22,789 nucleotides of DNA from Actinomycetota bacterium (lineage in GTDB: Bacteria; Actinomycetota; Actinomycetes; S36-B12; UBA10799): the NCBI GenBank assembly GCA_030837445.1, contig JAUPKM010000115.1, positions 1 to 22,789 of the forward strand. Direction: 5' to 3'. Under the pieces are notes generated by a model. It ran no database searches. It was not told where the DNA came from and saw only the letters and a list, made by a program, of their open reading frames with translations. Positions 8,547 to 14,805 of this stretch are shown here, in pieces. Position numbers and translations under genes: made by a program. How positions within the stretch are numbered: position 1 is the stretch's first letter; every line of letters starts with the position of its first letter.

Positions 8547-9227
8547 AACGCTGACCACTTTGCCGAGAACCTGCGCCTCATCCCCCGGTATCGGTTCGTA
8601 GTTCGTGTTCTGAGGCATAAGCCAGATGTGGCCCTTGCTCCGCTTCAAAGTCTTCACCGTGGCTTCATCTCCCAGTAGTGCCGCCACAATCTCGCCGGTC
8701 TCCGCGTTCGCCTGCTGGCGCACGACCACCCAATCGCCATCGCAGATCGCGGCGTCGATCATGGAGTCGCCAACCACCTTGAGCAGGAACAGTTCGCCGT
8801 CGCCGACCAACTCCTGCGGGAGTGGAAAGACTGCCTCCACGGCCTCCTCAGCCAGGATCGGCCCACCCGCGGCGATCCGCCCAAGTACCGGAACATAGGT
8901 CGCTTTCGAAGTCAGGCTGTCTGACTCATCTGAGGTGGCAGCCGCCAACGCCGAGTCACGCTCGGCCGAGGCCCTCTTGGCGGCCGCCTTGGCGGAACTG
9001 ACGACCTCCATAGCCCTGGGGCGATGAGGATCCCGGCGGATGTAGCCCTTTCGCTCCATCGTCCGAAGTTGATAGGCCACGCTGGACGGGCTGGTCAGTC
9101 CGACAGCCTCGCCAATCTCTCTGATGCTTGGTGGGTAGCCGCGACTCTCGACGGACGAGCGGATCATCCCCAGGATCGTACGTTGGCGCTCGGTGAGCGC
9201 TGTGCTCGTTGACTTCTTGCCGGCCAT
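8532..9227 (-). CDS. lexA: SOS-response transcriptional repressor LexA
   Basis: Repressor of the DNA-damage regulon that inactivates itself by self-cleavage stimulated by RecA filaments. The 231-residue protein has an N-terminal winged helix (about 11-75) with LTERQR, YPPSIREIGEAVGL and SSVAYQLRTMERKGYI. A long Ala/Ser-rich linker follows (76-108), then the S24 peptidase domain. The cleavage bond is Ala120-Gly121 in RIAAGGP. The catalytic serine is Ser155 in VGDSM and the general-base lysine is Lys192 in ATVKTL. The ATG at 9225-9227 is preceded by a good AGGGAG element. A promoter and a LexA-type box lie upstream at 9365-9405, so it is probably autoregulated. It diverges from the LysM gene, as lexA does from Rv2719c in Mycobacterium tuberculosis. 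Confidence 0.98.
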   Translation of the reverse strand: MAGKKSTSTALTERQRTILGMIRSSVESRGYPPSIREIGEAVGLTSPSSVAYQLRTMERKGYIRRDPHRPRAMEVVSSAKAAAKRASAERDSALAAATSDESDSLTSKATYVPVLGRIAAGGPILAEEAVEAVFPLPQELVGDGELFLLKVVGDSMIDAAICDGDWVVVRQQANAETGEIVAALLGDEATVKTLKRSKGHIWLMPQNTNYEPIPGDEAQVLGKVVSVLRRI

Positions 9228-9258
9228 CCGTGGCTCCCTTCGTAAGGACGTGCTGGTC

Positions 9259-9351
9259 AGGTCCGACCGCTTCGGGCGCCGGACGGTCTCGGAACTACGC
9301 GACGGTGTGGGCCGCGGGCTCCGAGGATGGCCGTGCCATTCTGTCGGACCT
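9259..9351 (-). repeat. 9-bp perfect inverted repeat spanning the lexA leader
   Basis: AGGTCCGAC at 9259-9267 and its exact complement GTCGGACCT at 9343-9351 enclose 75 bases of the predicted lexA 5' leader. In the transcript they could form a long-range stem whose 3' arm lies about 20 bases before the Shine-Dalgarno sequence. The pairing is seen directly; a function is not. Confidence 0.4.
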
Positions 9352-9363
9352 CTCGTACACCAT
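9295..9363 (-). other. possible upstream ORF in the lexA leader (22 codons)
   Basis: On the minus strand an ATG (9361-9363) followed directly by a GTG opens a short frame that ends in TAG at 9295-9297. It lies right after the predicted lexA -10 box, so translation would have to start almost at the transcript 5' end. There is no Shine-Dalgarno sequence. Such short leader ORFs occur in actinobacteria, but nothing here proves translation. Confidence 0.2.
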
Positions 9364-9364
9364 G

Positions 9365-9393
9365 ACGTTAGCCCAGCGGGACGCCAACATCAA
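9365..9393 (-). promoter_or_regulatory. predicted lexA promoter (TTGATG, 17 bp, TAACGT)
   Basis: On the minus strand TTGATG (9388-9393) is separated by exactly 17 bases from TAACGT (9365-9370). Its -35 box overlaps the LexA-type box at 9390-9405, the classical geometry for repression. The leader from here to the lexA ATG is about 130 bases. Confidence 0.55.
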
Positions 9394-9405
9394 ACATTTG
9401 TTCGA
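9390..9405. promoter_or_regulatory. LexA (SOS) box 1
   Basis: TCAAACATTTGTTCGA differs at one position from the mycobacterial consensus TCGAAC-N4-GTTCGA. On the other strand its core, CGAACAAATGTTTG, differs at one position from the Bacillus-type consensus CGAAC-RNRY-GTTCG. It overlaps the predicted lexA -35 box, so it is the probable autoregulatory operator. Confidence 0.75.
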
Positions 9406-9460
9406 AGTTGTGGATGCGGCGTGTCGCACGTCCGTGCTACAACTTAAATATCAGTTCGAT

Positions 9461-9474
9461 CGTACGCATGTTCG
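9461..9474. promoter_or_regulatory. LexA (SOS) box 2
   Basis: CGTACGCATGTTCG matches CGAAC-RNRY-GTTCG with one mismatch (T for A at the third position). It lies 47 bases before the LysM-gene ATG and just after an AT-rich stretch (9444-9451) that could be that gene's -10 region. It is 70 bases from box 1. It is the likely operator for the LysM gene. Confidence 0.65.
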
Positions 9475-9521
9475 CCAAAGTCTCTGGCGGCGGTGGACGG
9501 ACACTAGAGAGGGGTTCGACC

Positions 9522-10211
9522 ATGGGAACGACAGTCGTTTCTGCGCAGCAGTCAGGATTTGCGGGTTCACCGTTCCTCGATCTGGTGGATGTGCCGTCCG
9601 AGGTGCGGTCGTCAGTTCGCCGATTCAGCGGGAGGGCCGCGGGGGCGGCCGCGACTGCCAGGTCGGACTATGCGGGTACTGCAGTGGGGGCAGGACCGTG
9701 GCGATTGACCCGCGTGGGACACCGCCTCGTCCGATCTGCGTCGACAACGGCAGTTGCCGCTCTGGCGGTTCTCAGTGTGGTGGCGGGGGCTTCTTCGGCT
9801 ATGTCCGACGTAGACCTCCCGGTGCCGGTGGTTGGCCCTGCGGGGGCTTCTGCGGGCGCCAATCCCGGCACCGCTGTCTCGGGTGGCCAGCAGGACTCGT
9901 CCGCTGCTGTCGGAGGGTTGATGCAATGGCCATGGGCGCCTGTCATCGGGGGAGTGCTAGCGGGCAGCGAGTCGATTGTGGTGGAGCCAGCAGCAGCCGG
10001 CATCTCTGCCCGCGACGAGGCTGGGACGGGTGGTGTGAGAGAGGAGGGTCAATGGACGGTTGTGCGACCCGGGGACACGCTTTGGGAGATTGCGCAGCGC
10101 GCGGATCCCACATCTGACCCACGCGAAATGCTGGTGAGACTGCGCGACGCGAATGGGGACGAGGTCGAGAATCCCGTTGCGGGTCAACGGGTCCGGCTCC
10201 CACCCGGCTGA
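9522..10211 (+). CDS. LysM-domain membrane protein, Rv2719c-like, predicted SOS-controlled
   Basis: A 229-residue protein with a cytoplasmic N-terminal part rich in Ala, Gly and Ser, one predicted membrane segment (about 74-91), a low-complexity Ala/Gly/Pro linker, and a C-terminal LysM peptidoglycan-binding domain (about 177-228). The LysM domain begins QWTVVRPGDTLWEIAQR. The start is the ATG at 9522, preceded by AGAGAGGGG; longer frames upstream run into the operator region. The position opposite lexA and next to nrdR matches Rv2719c of M. tuberculosis, a DNA-damage-induced cell-wall protein reported to affect cell division. Role here by analogy: restraint of division or wall remodelling after DNA damage. 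Unlike a cell-wall hydrolase it shows no separate catalytic domain that I can recognise. Confidence 0.85.
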   Translation: MGTTVVSAQQSGFAGSPFLDLVDVPSEVRSSVRRFSGRAAGAAATARSDYAGTAVGAGPWRLTRVGHRLVRSASTTAVAALAVLSVVAGASSAMSDVDLPVPVVGPAGASAGANPGTAVSGGQQDSSAAVGGLMQWPWAPVIGGVLAGSESIVVEPAAAGISARDEAGTGGVREEGQWTVVRPGDTLWEIAQRADPTSDPREMLVRLRDANGDEVENPVAGQRVRLPPG

Positions 10212-10283
10212 GCGATGGTGGCTGGTGATGCCGATAGCTGGAAGGACGTCTCGTCGGTTGATTGACACGCCGCACCGCTGACC

Positions 10284-10312
10284 TTGCCATTGGTGCCCCG
10301 AAGGCCTACAGT
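10284..10312 (+). promoter_or_regulatory. predicted nrdR-nrdJ promoter (TTGCCA, 17 bp, TACAGT)
   Basis: TTGCCA (10284-10289) and TACAGT (10307-10312) are 17 bases apart. The expected start site falls inside the first NrdR box, which fits repression by NrdR. A perfect TTGACA at 10262-10267 also exists but its best partner at 17 bases, TGCCAT, is poor. Confidence 0.5.
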
Positions 10313-10327
10313 CACTACATCTAGTGG
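10312..10327. promoter_or_regulatory. NrdR box 1
   Basis: TCACTACATCTAGTGG closely follows the NrdR-box pattern acaCwAtATaTwGtGt and contains the palindrome-like core CACTACATCTAGTG. It begins at the end of the predicted -10 box. Confidence 0.75.
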
Positions 10328-10342
10328 TTACAGGGATGTAGT

Positions 10343-10417
10343 TCATCCACAGGTTGTGGTCACTGATGCACAGGTTCTCCCCAAAGCGTCCCAAGGTTTT
10401 CCCCAGGTTTATCCCCA
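10343..10417 (+). repeat. cluster of DnaA-box-like repeats in the nrdR leader
   Basis: Four short similar elements lie in 75 bases: TCATCCACA (10343-10351), TTCTCCCCA (10375-10383), TTTTCCCCA (10397-10405) and TTATCCCCA (10409-10417). The last three share AGGTT-n-TCCCCA. The first and last are one base from the E. coli DnaA box TTATCCACA. They lie between the predicted promoter and the nrdR start codon. Binding by DnaA is inference. Confidence 0.4.
10344..10359. promoter_or_regulatory. NrdR box 2
   Basis: CATCCACAGGTTGTGG keeps the CnA...TwGTG core of the NrdR pattern and lies exactly 16 bases after box 1, the spacing usual for paired NrdR boxes. It overlaps a DnaA-box-like TCATCCACA, so the two readings compete. 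Confidence 0.5.
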
Positions 10418-10454
10418 GGCGCTCAACTGCTAAGCCACTTGGAGGTGGTCAGGA

Positions 10455-10952
10455 GTGCAGTGTCCATTCTGTCGGGATGCCGACTCCAGGGTGCTCGACA
10501 GTCGCACGACTGACGACGGAGCCACAGTTCGCCGTCGACGTTCATGTCCCTCTTGTGGGCGGCGATTCACGACCACTGAGGTGGCGACCCTGAACGTGGT
10601 CAAGCGCAGTGGGGTGCAAATGCCTTTCAGTCGCGACAAGGTCATCTCCGGTGTGCGCAAGGCATGTCAGGGTCGTCCTGTCACGGAGGACGACTTGGCA
10701 CTGCTCGCACAACGGGTTGAGGATGAGGTTCGCGATCTCGGTATGACAGAGGTGCCATCCCACGAGGTGGGATTGGCGATCCTCGGTCCGCTGCGTGAAC
10801 TGGATGAAGTGGCCTACCTAAGATTCGCCTCCGTCTATCGCAGCTACTCGTCGCTGGCTGATTTCGAGCAAGAGATCGCTCTCCTACGAGCCGCTCGGGA
10901 CCTGTCAGGCAGTCCCCGCCGCAGTCGTCATCGCGATGCAGCGGCTCCCTAG
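10455..10952 (+). CDS. nrdR: transcriptional repressor NrdR
   Basis: Nucleotide-sensing repressor of ribonucleotide reductase genes; it senses ATP/dATP through an ATP-cone and binds paired NrdR boxes. The 165-residue protein has a zinc ribbon with Cys3, Cys6, Cys31 and Cys34 (MQCPFC and CPSCGRRF). An ATP-cone at about 49-139 follows, with VVKRSG, PFSRDKVISGVRKAC and RFASVYRSY. The GTG start is preceded by GGAGGTGGTCAGGA. A promoter with paired NrdR boxes lies upstream, so it should repress itself and, if cotranscribed, nrdJ. The stop is TAG, and the frame stays open from there into nrdJ. Confidence 0.97.
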   Translation: MQCPFCRDADSRVLDSRTTDDGATVRRRRSCPSCGRRFTTTEVATLNVVKRSGVQMPFSRDKVISGVRKACQGRPVTEDDLALLAQRVEDEVRDLGMTEVPSHEVGLAILGPLRELDEVAYLRFASVYRSYSSLADFEQEIALLRAARDLSGSPRRSRHRDAAAP

Positions 10953-11186
10953 ATCACCGGATGTGACGAACACGCCGACGCACAACCACGGTCCGCCGCA
11001 AACCTCGGTAGGCCCGCTCACCCCCAGGACAGCACCACCAGTAACGAGAACTACCGACTAGACAACCCCGCACAACAATCACGAAGTCGCACAGCCAGTA
11101 GGAAATCGCAACGTCAGCTCACGGCAATCAGCAACACCCCAACCGGGGACGGCCGCCAACCGCGGTCGGGAGATCAGGAGGAAAAC
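10953..11186 (+). promoter_or_regulatory. T-poor nrdR-nrdJ intergenic leader
   Basis: This 234-base stretch has only about 19 T residues (about 8%) and is rich in C and A. It is a multiple of three long and has no stop codon in the shared nrdR/nrdJ frame after the nrdR TAG. It ends with a perfect AGGAGG (11176-11181) five bases before the nrdJ ATG. I see no cobalamin-riboswitch B12-box, nor a strong hairpin apart from a small CCCC-GGGG pair near 11147. A C-rich, poorly structured transcript could serve Rho or be a long unstructured leader. Confidence 0.35.
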
Positions 11187-14024
11187 ATGGCCGATTCGTC
11201 CAATGGCACGACGAAGTCCGCAGGTCGGCGGGGCTCGCGGGTAAGTGTCACCCGGGAAGGGCTCAGCGTCGCGCGTCTTTTCACCACTGAGGGGGTGCAT
11301 CCCTACGACGAGGTCGAATGGGAGCACCGCGACGTGGTGCAGACGAATTGGAAGACTGGCGAGACTGTGTTCGAGCAGCGGGCAGTCGAGTTCCCGTCAA
11401 CCTGGTCAGTCAATGCCTCCACGATCGTGACGACCAAATACTTCCGCGGCGCCGTCGGCACGCCGGCTCGGGAGACCTCGCTGAAGCAACTTCTTGACCG
11501 AGTCGTGCTGACATACGTGCGGGAGGGCAAGGCGAACGGCTACTTCGCGACCGAGTCAGATGCCGAGGTATTCGAACACGAGCTCACCTGGATGCTGCTG
11601 AATCAGGTCTTCTCGTTCAACTCGCCGGTGTGGTTCAACGTTGGCACCAACTCCCCGCAGCAGGTGTCTGCCTGCTTCATTCTCGCAGTCGACGACACCA
11701 TGGATTCGATTCTGAACTGGTATCGGGAAGAGGGCCTGATCTTCAAGGGCGGTTCCGGCGCTGGGCTAAACATTTCCCGAATTCGGTCCTCGAAGGAGTT
11801 GCTCCGCTCCTCGGGCGGTACCGCGAGTGGTCCCGTCTCCTTTATGCGTGGCGCTGATGCCTCCGCCGGTACGATCAAATCCGGTGGCGCCACCCGCCGG
11901 GCGGCGAAGATGGTCGTGCTCGACGTTGACCATCCTGATATCGGGGAGTTCATCGAAACCAAAGCGCGCGAGGAGAACAAGATTCGGGCCCTCCGCGACG
12001 CGGGATTCGACATGGATCTGGGTGGCAAGGACATCACCAGCGTCCAGTACCAGAACGCCAACAACTCGGTGCGAGTCTCAGACGAGTTCATGACCGCAGT
12101 GGAGAAGGGCTCCGAGTTCGGTCTGCGTGGCCGCACCCAAGGTGAGGTCGTCGAGACTGTGGATGCGCGCGCGCTGTTCGCGAAGATCTGCAAGGCGGCG
12201 TGGGAGTGCGCGGACCCGGGCATTCAGTATGACGACACCATCAACGACTGGCACACCAATCCGGAGACCGGTCGGATCACCGCCTCCAACCCCTGCAGCG
12301 AGTACATGTCTCTCGACAACTCGTCCTGCAATCTGGCCTCGCTGAACCTGATGAAGTTCCTGGCCGAGGATGGCTCATTCGAGGCTGAGAAGTTTGTCCG
12401 CGCCGTCGAGTTGATCATCACGGCGATGGATATCTCCATCTGTTTCGCCGATTTCCCAACGGAGGCCATTGCGGCCACCACCCGCGACTACCGCCAACTC
12501 GGTATCGGCTACGCCAACCTCGGCGCCCTGCTGATGGCGTCTGGTCTCGCCTACGATTCCGATGGCGGCCGGGCATTGGCGGCAGCAATCACCTCTCTCA
12601 TGACCGGCACGGCCTACAAGCGCTCCGCCGAATTGGCCGGCGTGGTCGGGCCCTACGAGGGCTTCAAACGCAACGCTGAAGCGCACGCGCGGGTGATGCG
12701 CAAACATGCCGCTGCGACTGACTCCGTGCGGGCCGTCTCCTCGCTGGATCGTGACGTGCTCAGGTTTGCGGAGAAGGCGTGGGTCGACGGCGTCAAGATC
12801 GGTGCGAAGAACGGCTGGCGCAATGCGCAGGCGTCGGTCTTGGCACCCACCGGCACGATCGGCTTCATGATGGATTGTGATACCACCGGCATCGAACCGG
12901 ACTTCTCACTCGTGAAGTTCAAGAAGCTGGTCGGTGGCGGGTCCATGCAGATCGTCAATCAGACGATTCCGTTGGCTCTCCAAAAGCTCGGCTATCCGCA
13001 GGAGACGGTCGAGGCGATCATCGAGCACATCGCTGAGAAGGGTCACGTCATCGATGCGCCCGGCCTGCGGCTCGAGCACTACGACATCTTCGACTGCGCC
13101 ATGGGTGACCGCGCCATCACGCCGATGGGTCACGTCCGAATGATGTCAGCAGTCCAGCCCTTCCTCTCCGGCGCCATCTCCAAGACCGTCAACATGCCCG
13201 AATCGGCGACGATCGAGGAGGTCGAGGAGATCTACTTCGAGGCTTGGAAGATGGGCATCAAGGCGCTCGCCATTTACCGGGACAACTGCAAGGTGGGGCA
13301 GCCACTCTCCGACGGCAAGGCCGCCAAAACCCCTGCGGCGGTCGAAGTTGTGGCTGCCGAGCATCGGCCCGTGCGCAAGCGCCTCCCCAAGAAGCGGCCG
13401 AGCCAGACGGTGTCCTTCTCGGTCGGCGGAGCCGAGGGATACATGACCGCCGGTTCCTATCCGGATGACGGGCTGGGCGAAGTGTTCCTCAAACTCGGCA
13501 AGCAGGGATCCACCCTCGCCGGGGTGATGGACGCATTCTCGATCGCAATCTCGATCGCGTTGCAGTATGGGGTCCCGCTGGAGGCCTATGTGTCGAAATT
13601 CGTCAACATGCGTTTCGAGCCGTCGGGCCTCACCGACGACGCGGACGTCAGAATGGCGCAGTCGATCATGGACTACATCTTCCGTCGGTTGGCTCTGGAC
13701 TACCTACCGGAGGAAGACCGTGCCGGGCTGGGCATCTTCACCGCGGAGGAGCGAATCGCACAGGCCGCTGGTTACGACACCACAGTCGCACCGACTGCGT
13801 TGCCCACGGCGGATGCGGATCTGGAGTCGCTCGCTCAGTCCGTGCCGGTGGCGACTCCACATCATGAGGGCCCGTCGAAGGCGCACTCATCGGCGGAGTT
13901 GCTCGAGGAGATTACGGGCAAGACCAACGATGCGCCGCTGTGCATGACGTGCGGCATCAAGATGCGGCCTGCAGGCTCCTGCTACGTGTGCGAAGGCTGC
14001 GGCAGCACCTCGGGCTGCAGCTAA
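11187..14024 (+). CDS. nrdJ: adenosylcobalamin-dependent (class II) ribonucleoside-diphosphate reductase NrdJ
   Basis: Reduces ribonucleotides to deoxyribonucleotides using a B12-derived radical, and so needs no oxygen. The 945-residue product is full length for the large actinobacterial NrdJ type. Redox cysteine Cys163 lies in QQVSACF. The finger-loop motif NPCSE (368-372) carries the radical cysteine Cys370 and the glutamate Glu372. SSCNLASLNL follows (379-388), and the APTGTIGFMMDCDTTGIEPDFSL block is present downstream. The C-terminal end has a CMTCG...CYVCEGCG zinc-ribbon-like part and finishes in GC-S, probably the shuttle cysteines. No intein is visible. The gene has a strong Shine-Dalgarno sequence, follows nrdR in the same direction, and ends at a hairpin terminator. 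Confidence 0.98.
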   Translation: MADSSNGTTKSAGRRGSRVSVTREGLSVARLFTTEGVHPYDEVEWEHRDVVQTNWKTGETVFEQRAVEFPSTWSVNASTIVTTKYFRGAVGTPARETSLKQLLDRVVLTYVREGKANGYFATESDAEVFEHELTWMLLNQVFSFNSPVWFNVGTNSPQQVSACFILAVDDTMDSILNWYREEGLIFKGGSGAGLNISRIRSSKELLRSSGGTASGPVSFMRGADASAGTIKSGGATRRAAKMVVLDVDHPDIGEFIETKAREENKIRALRDAGFDMDLGGKDITSVQYQNANNSVRVSDEFMTAVEKGSEFGLRGRTQGEVVETVDARALFAKICKAAWECADPGIQYDDTINDWHTNPETGRITASNPCSEYMSLDNSSCNLASLNLMKFLAEDGSFEAEKFVRAVELIITAMDISICFADFPTEAIAATTRDYRQLGIGYANLGALLMASGLAYDSDGGRALAAAITSLMTGTAYKRSAELAGVVGPYEGFKRNAEAHARVMRKHAAATDSVRAVSSLDRDVLRFAEKAWVDGVKIGAKNGWRNAQASVLAPTGTIGFMMDCDTTGIEPDFSLVKFKKLVGGGSMQIVNQTIPLALQKLGYPQETVEAIIEHIAEKGHVIDAPGLRLEHYDIFDCAMGDRAITPMGHVRMMSAVQPFLSGAISKTVNMPESATIEEVEEIYFEAWKMGIKALAIYRDNCKVGQPLSDGKAAKTPAAVEVVAAEHRPVRKRLPKKRPSQTVSFSVGGAEGYMTAGSYPDDGLGEVFLKLGKQGSTLAGVMDAFSIAISIALQYGVPLEAYVSKFVNMRFEPSGLTDDADVRMAQSIMDYIFRRLALDYLPEEDRAGLGIFTAEERIAQAAGYDTTVAPTALPTADADLESLAQSVPVATPHHEGPSKAHSSAELLEEITGKTNDAPLCMTCGIKMRPAGSCYVCEGCGSTSGCS

Positions 14025-14038
14025 GAATCACAGGTCAA

Positions 14039-14079
14039 CGAAGGGCCCCGCCTCACAGACTGGTTGGCGGGGCCCTTCG
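14039..14079 (+). terminator. hairpin terminator after nrdJ
   Basis: A perfect 14-bp stem is formed by CGAAGGGCCCCGCC (14039-14052) and GGCGGGGCCCTTCG (14066-14079) with a 13-base loop, 15 bases after the nrdJ stop. There is no T-run, as is common in high-GC terminators. A near copy of the right arm, GGCGGGGCCTTCGC, recurs at 14110-14123. The rest of the gap to 14304 holds no gene that I can support. Confidence 0.8.
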
Positions 14080-14304
14080 CCACGTTCCGGTTTCTCGAGG
14101 AGAGCGTCCGGCGGGGCCTTCGCTGCGTCCTTTCGGGTCGGATCGGCAGAGCGAGCTGCGCCACTCGGGTGAGGAGCAGGAGCGAATCCCGTTCGAGGCC
14201 GGCGGCATCCCTCGAATGTGGCAATCCCACGGTAGTCGCGCCTCTGCACCCGCCGACCGGTCCATGATCTAGCCATCTTTGCCGAACCCCGGCAGAGTGG
14301 GGTC

Positions 14305-14805
14305 ATGAATGATCCGCTGACCCCCGAGCTGGTGCTGCGGGCTGGACTCGCCATCGCGCGGGGCGCCGAATTCGCATTCCTGATCACCTCCGGCACGGGT
14401 GATGCGCCGACTGTCAGACTGATGCAGCCGTTCCCGCCATCCGACGACTTCACCGTCTGGCTGGGGACGAGTCCCGCTTCCCGCAAGGCCGCGGAACTCC
14501 GCGCCAACCCGGCGGCGACCATCGCTTACCAGGCCCCAGACGGTACCGGCTATGTGTCGGTGCAGGGCGTGGCGAGCCTCGTGACGGACCTCGAGGCCCG
14601 AGCTGGGCACTGGCGGGAGGAGTGGCAGGCATTCTTCCCGGGCGGCCCGAAGGGTGACGTCTTCGTGCTGGTGCAATTGGTGGCACATCGGTTGGAAGTG
14701 GCCGACTTCGCGCGTGGAATCACACCGCCTCCCTACGGATTGAAGTCGGCCGCCATTGTGCGCGACGGCGCTGGCTGGCGGTTTCAGCCCTATCCGGACA
14801 CGTGA
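14305..14805 (+). CDS. pyridoxamine-5'-phosphate-oxidase-family (split beta-barrel) protein
   Basis: A small soluble protein of 166 residues resembling the flavin- or F420-binding split-barrel family, sometimes called general stress protein 26-like. The pattern is AEFAFLITSGTGDAPTVRLMQ near residues 21-40 (given in part), then WLGTSPASRKAAELRANPAATIAY, and a YVSVQGVASLVTD strand. A longer WREEWQAFFPGGPKGDVFVLV region then matches the family tail. The likely role is redox or cofactor binding; the substrate and cofactor cannot be told. The ATG follows a weak GTGGGG element. Its last 16 bases overlap the 3' end of the ligand-binding protein gene on the opposite strand. Confidence 0.85.
   Translation: MNDPLTPELVLRAGLAIARGAEFAFLITSGTGDAPTVRLMQPFPPSDDFTVWLGTSPASRKAAELRANPAATIAYQAPDGTGYVSVQGVASLVTDLEARAGHWREEWQAFFPGGPKGDVFVLVQLVAHRLEVADFARGITPPPYGLKSAAIVRDGAGWRFQPYPDT

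Noticed and set aside
9209..10117. A 302-codon plus-strand frame through the lexA-LysM gap
   Set aside because: It starts inside lexA antisense, crosses both operators and the LysM gene in another frame, and its translation is Cys/Gly/Arg-rich without family pattern.
10953..11186. A cobalamin riboswitch before the B12-dependent reductase
   Set aside because: No B12-box or multi-stem core is visible, and the region is T-poor and weakly structured.
11187..14024. An intein in nrdJ, common in reductase genes
   Set aside because: The protein is of normal length and its motifs are continuous, with no splice-junction Cys/Ser and His-Asn pattern.
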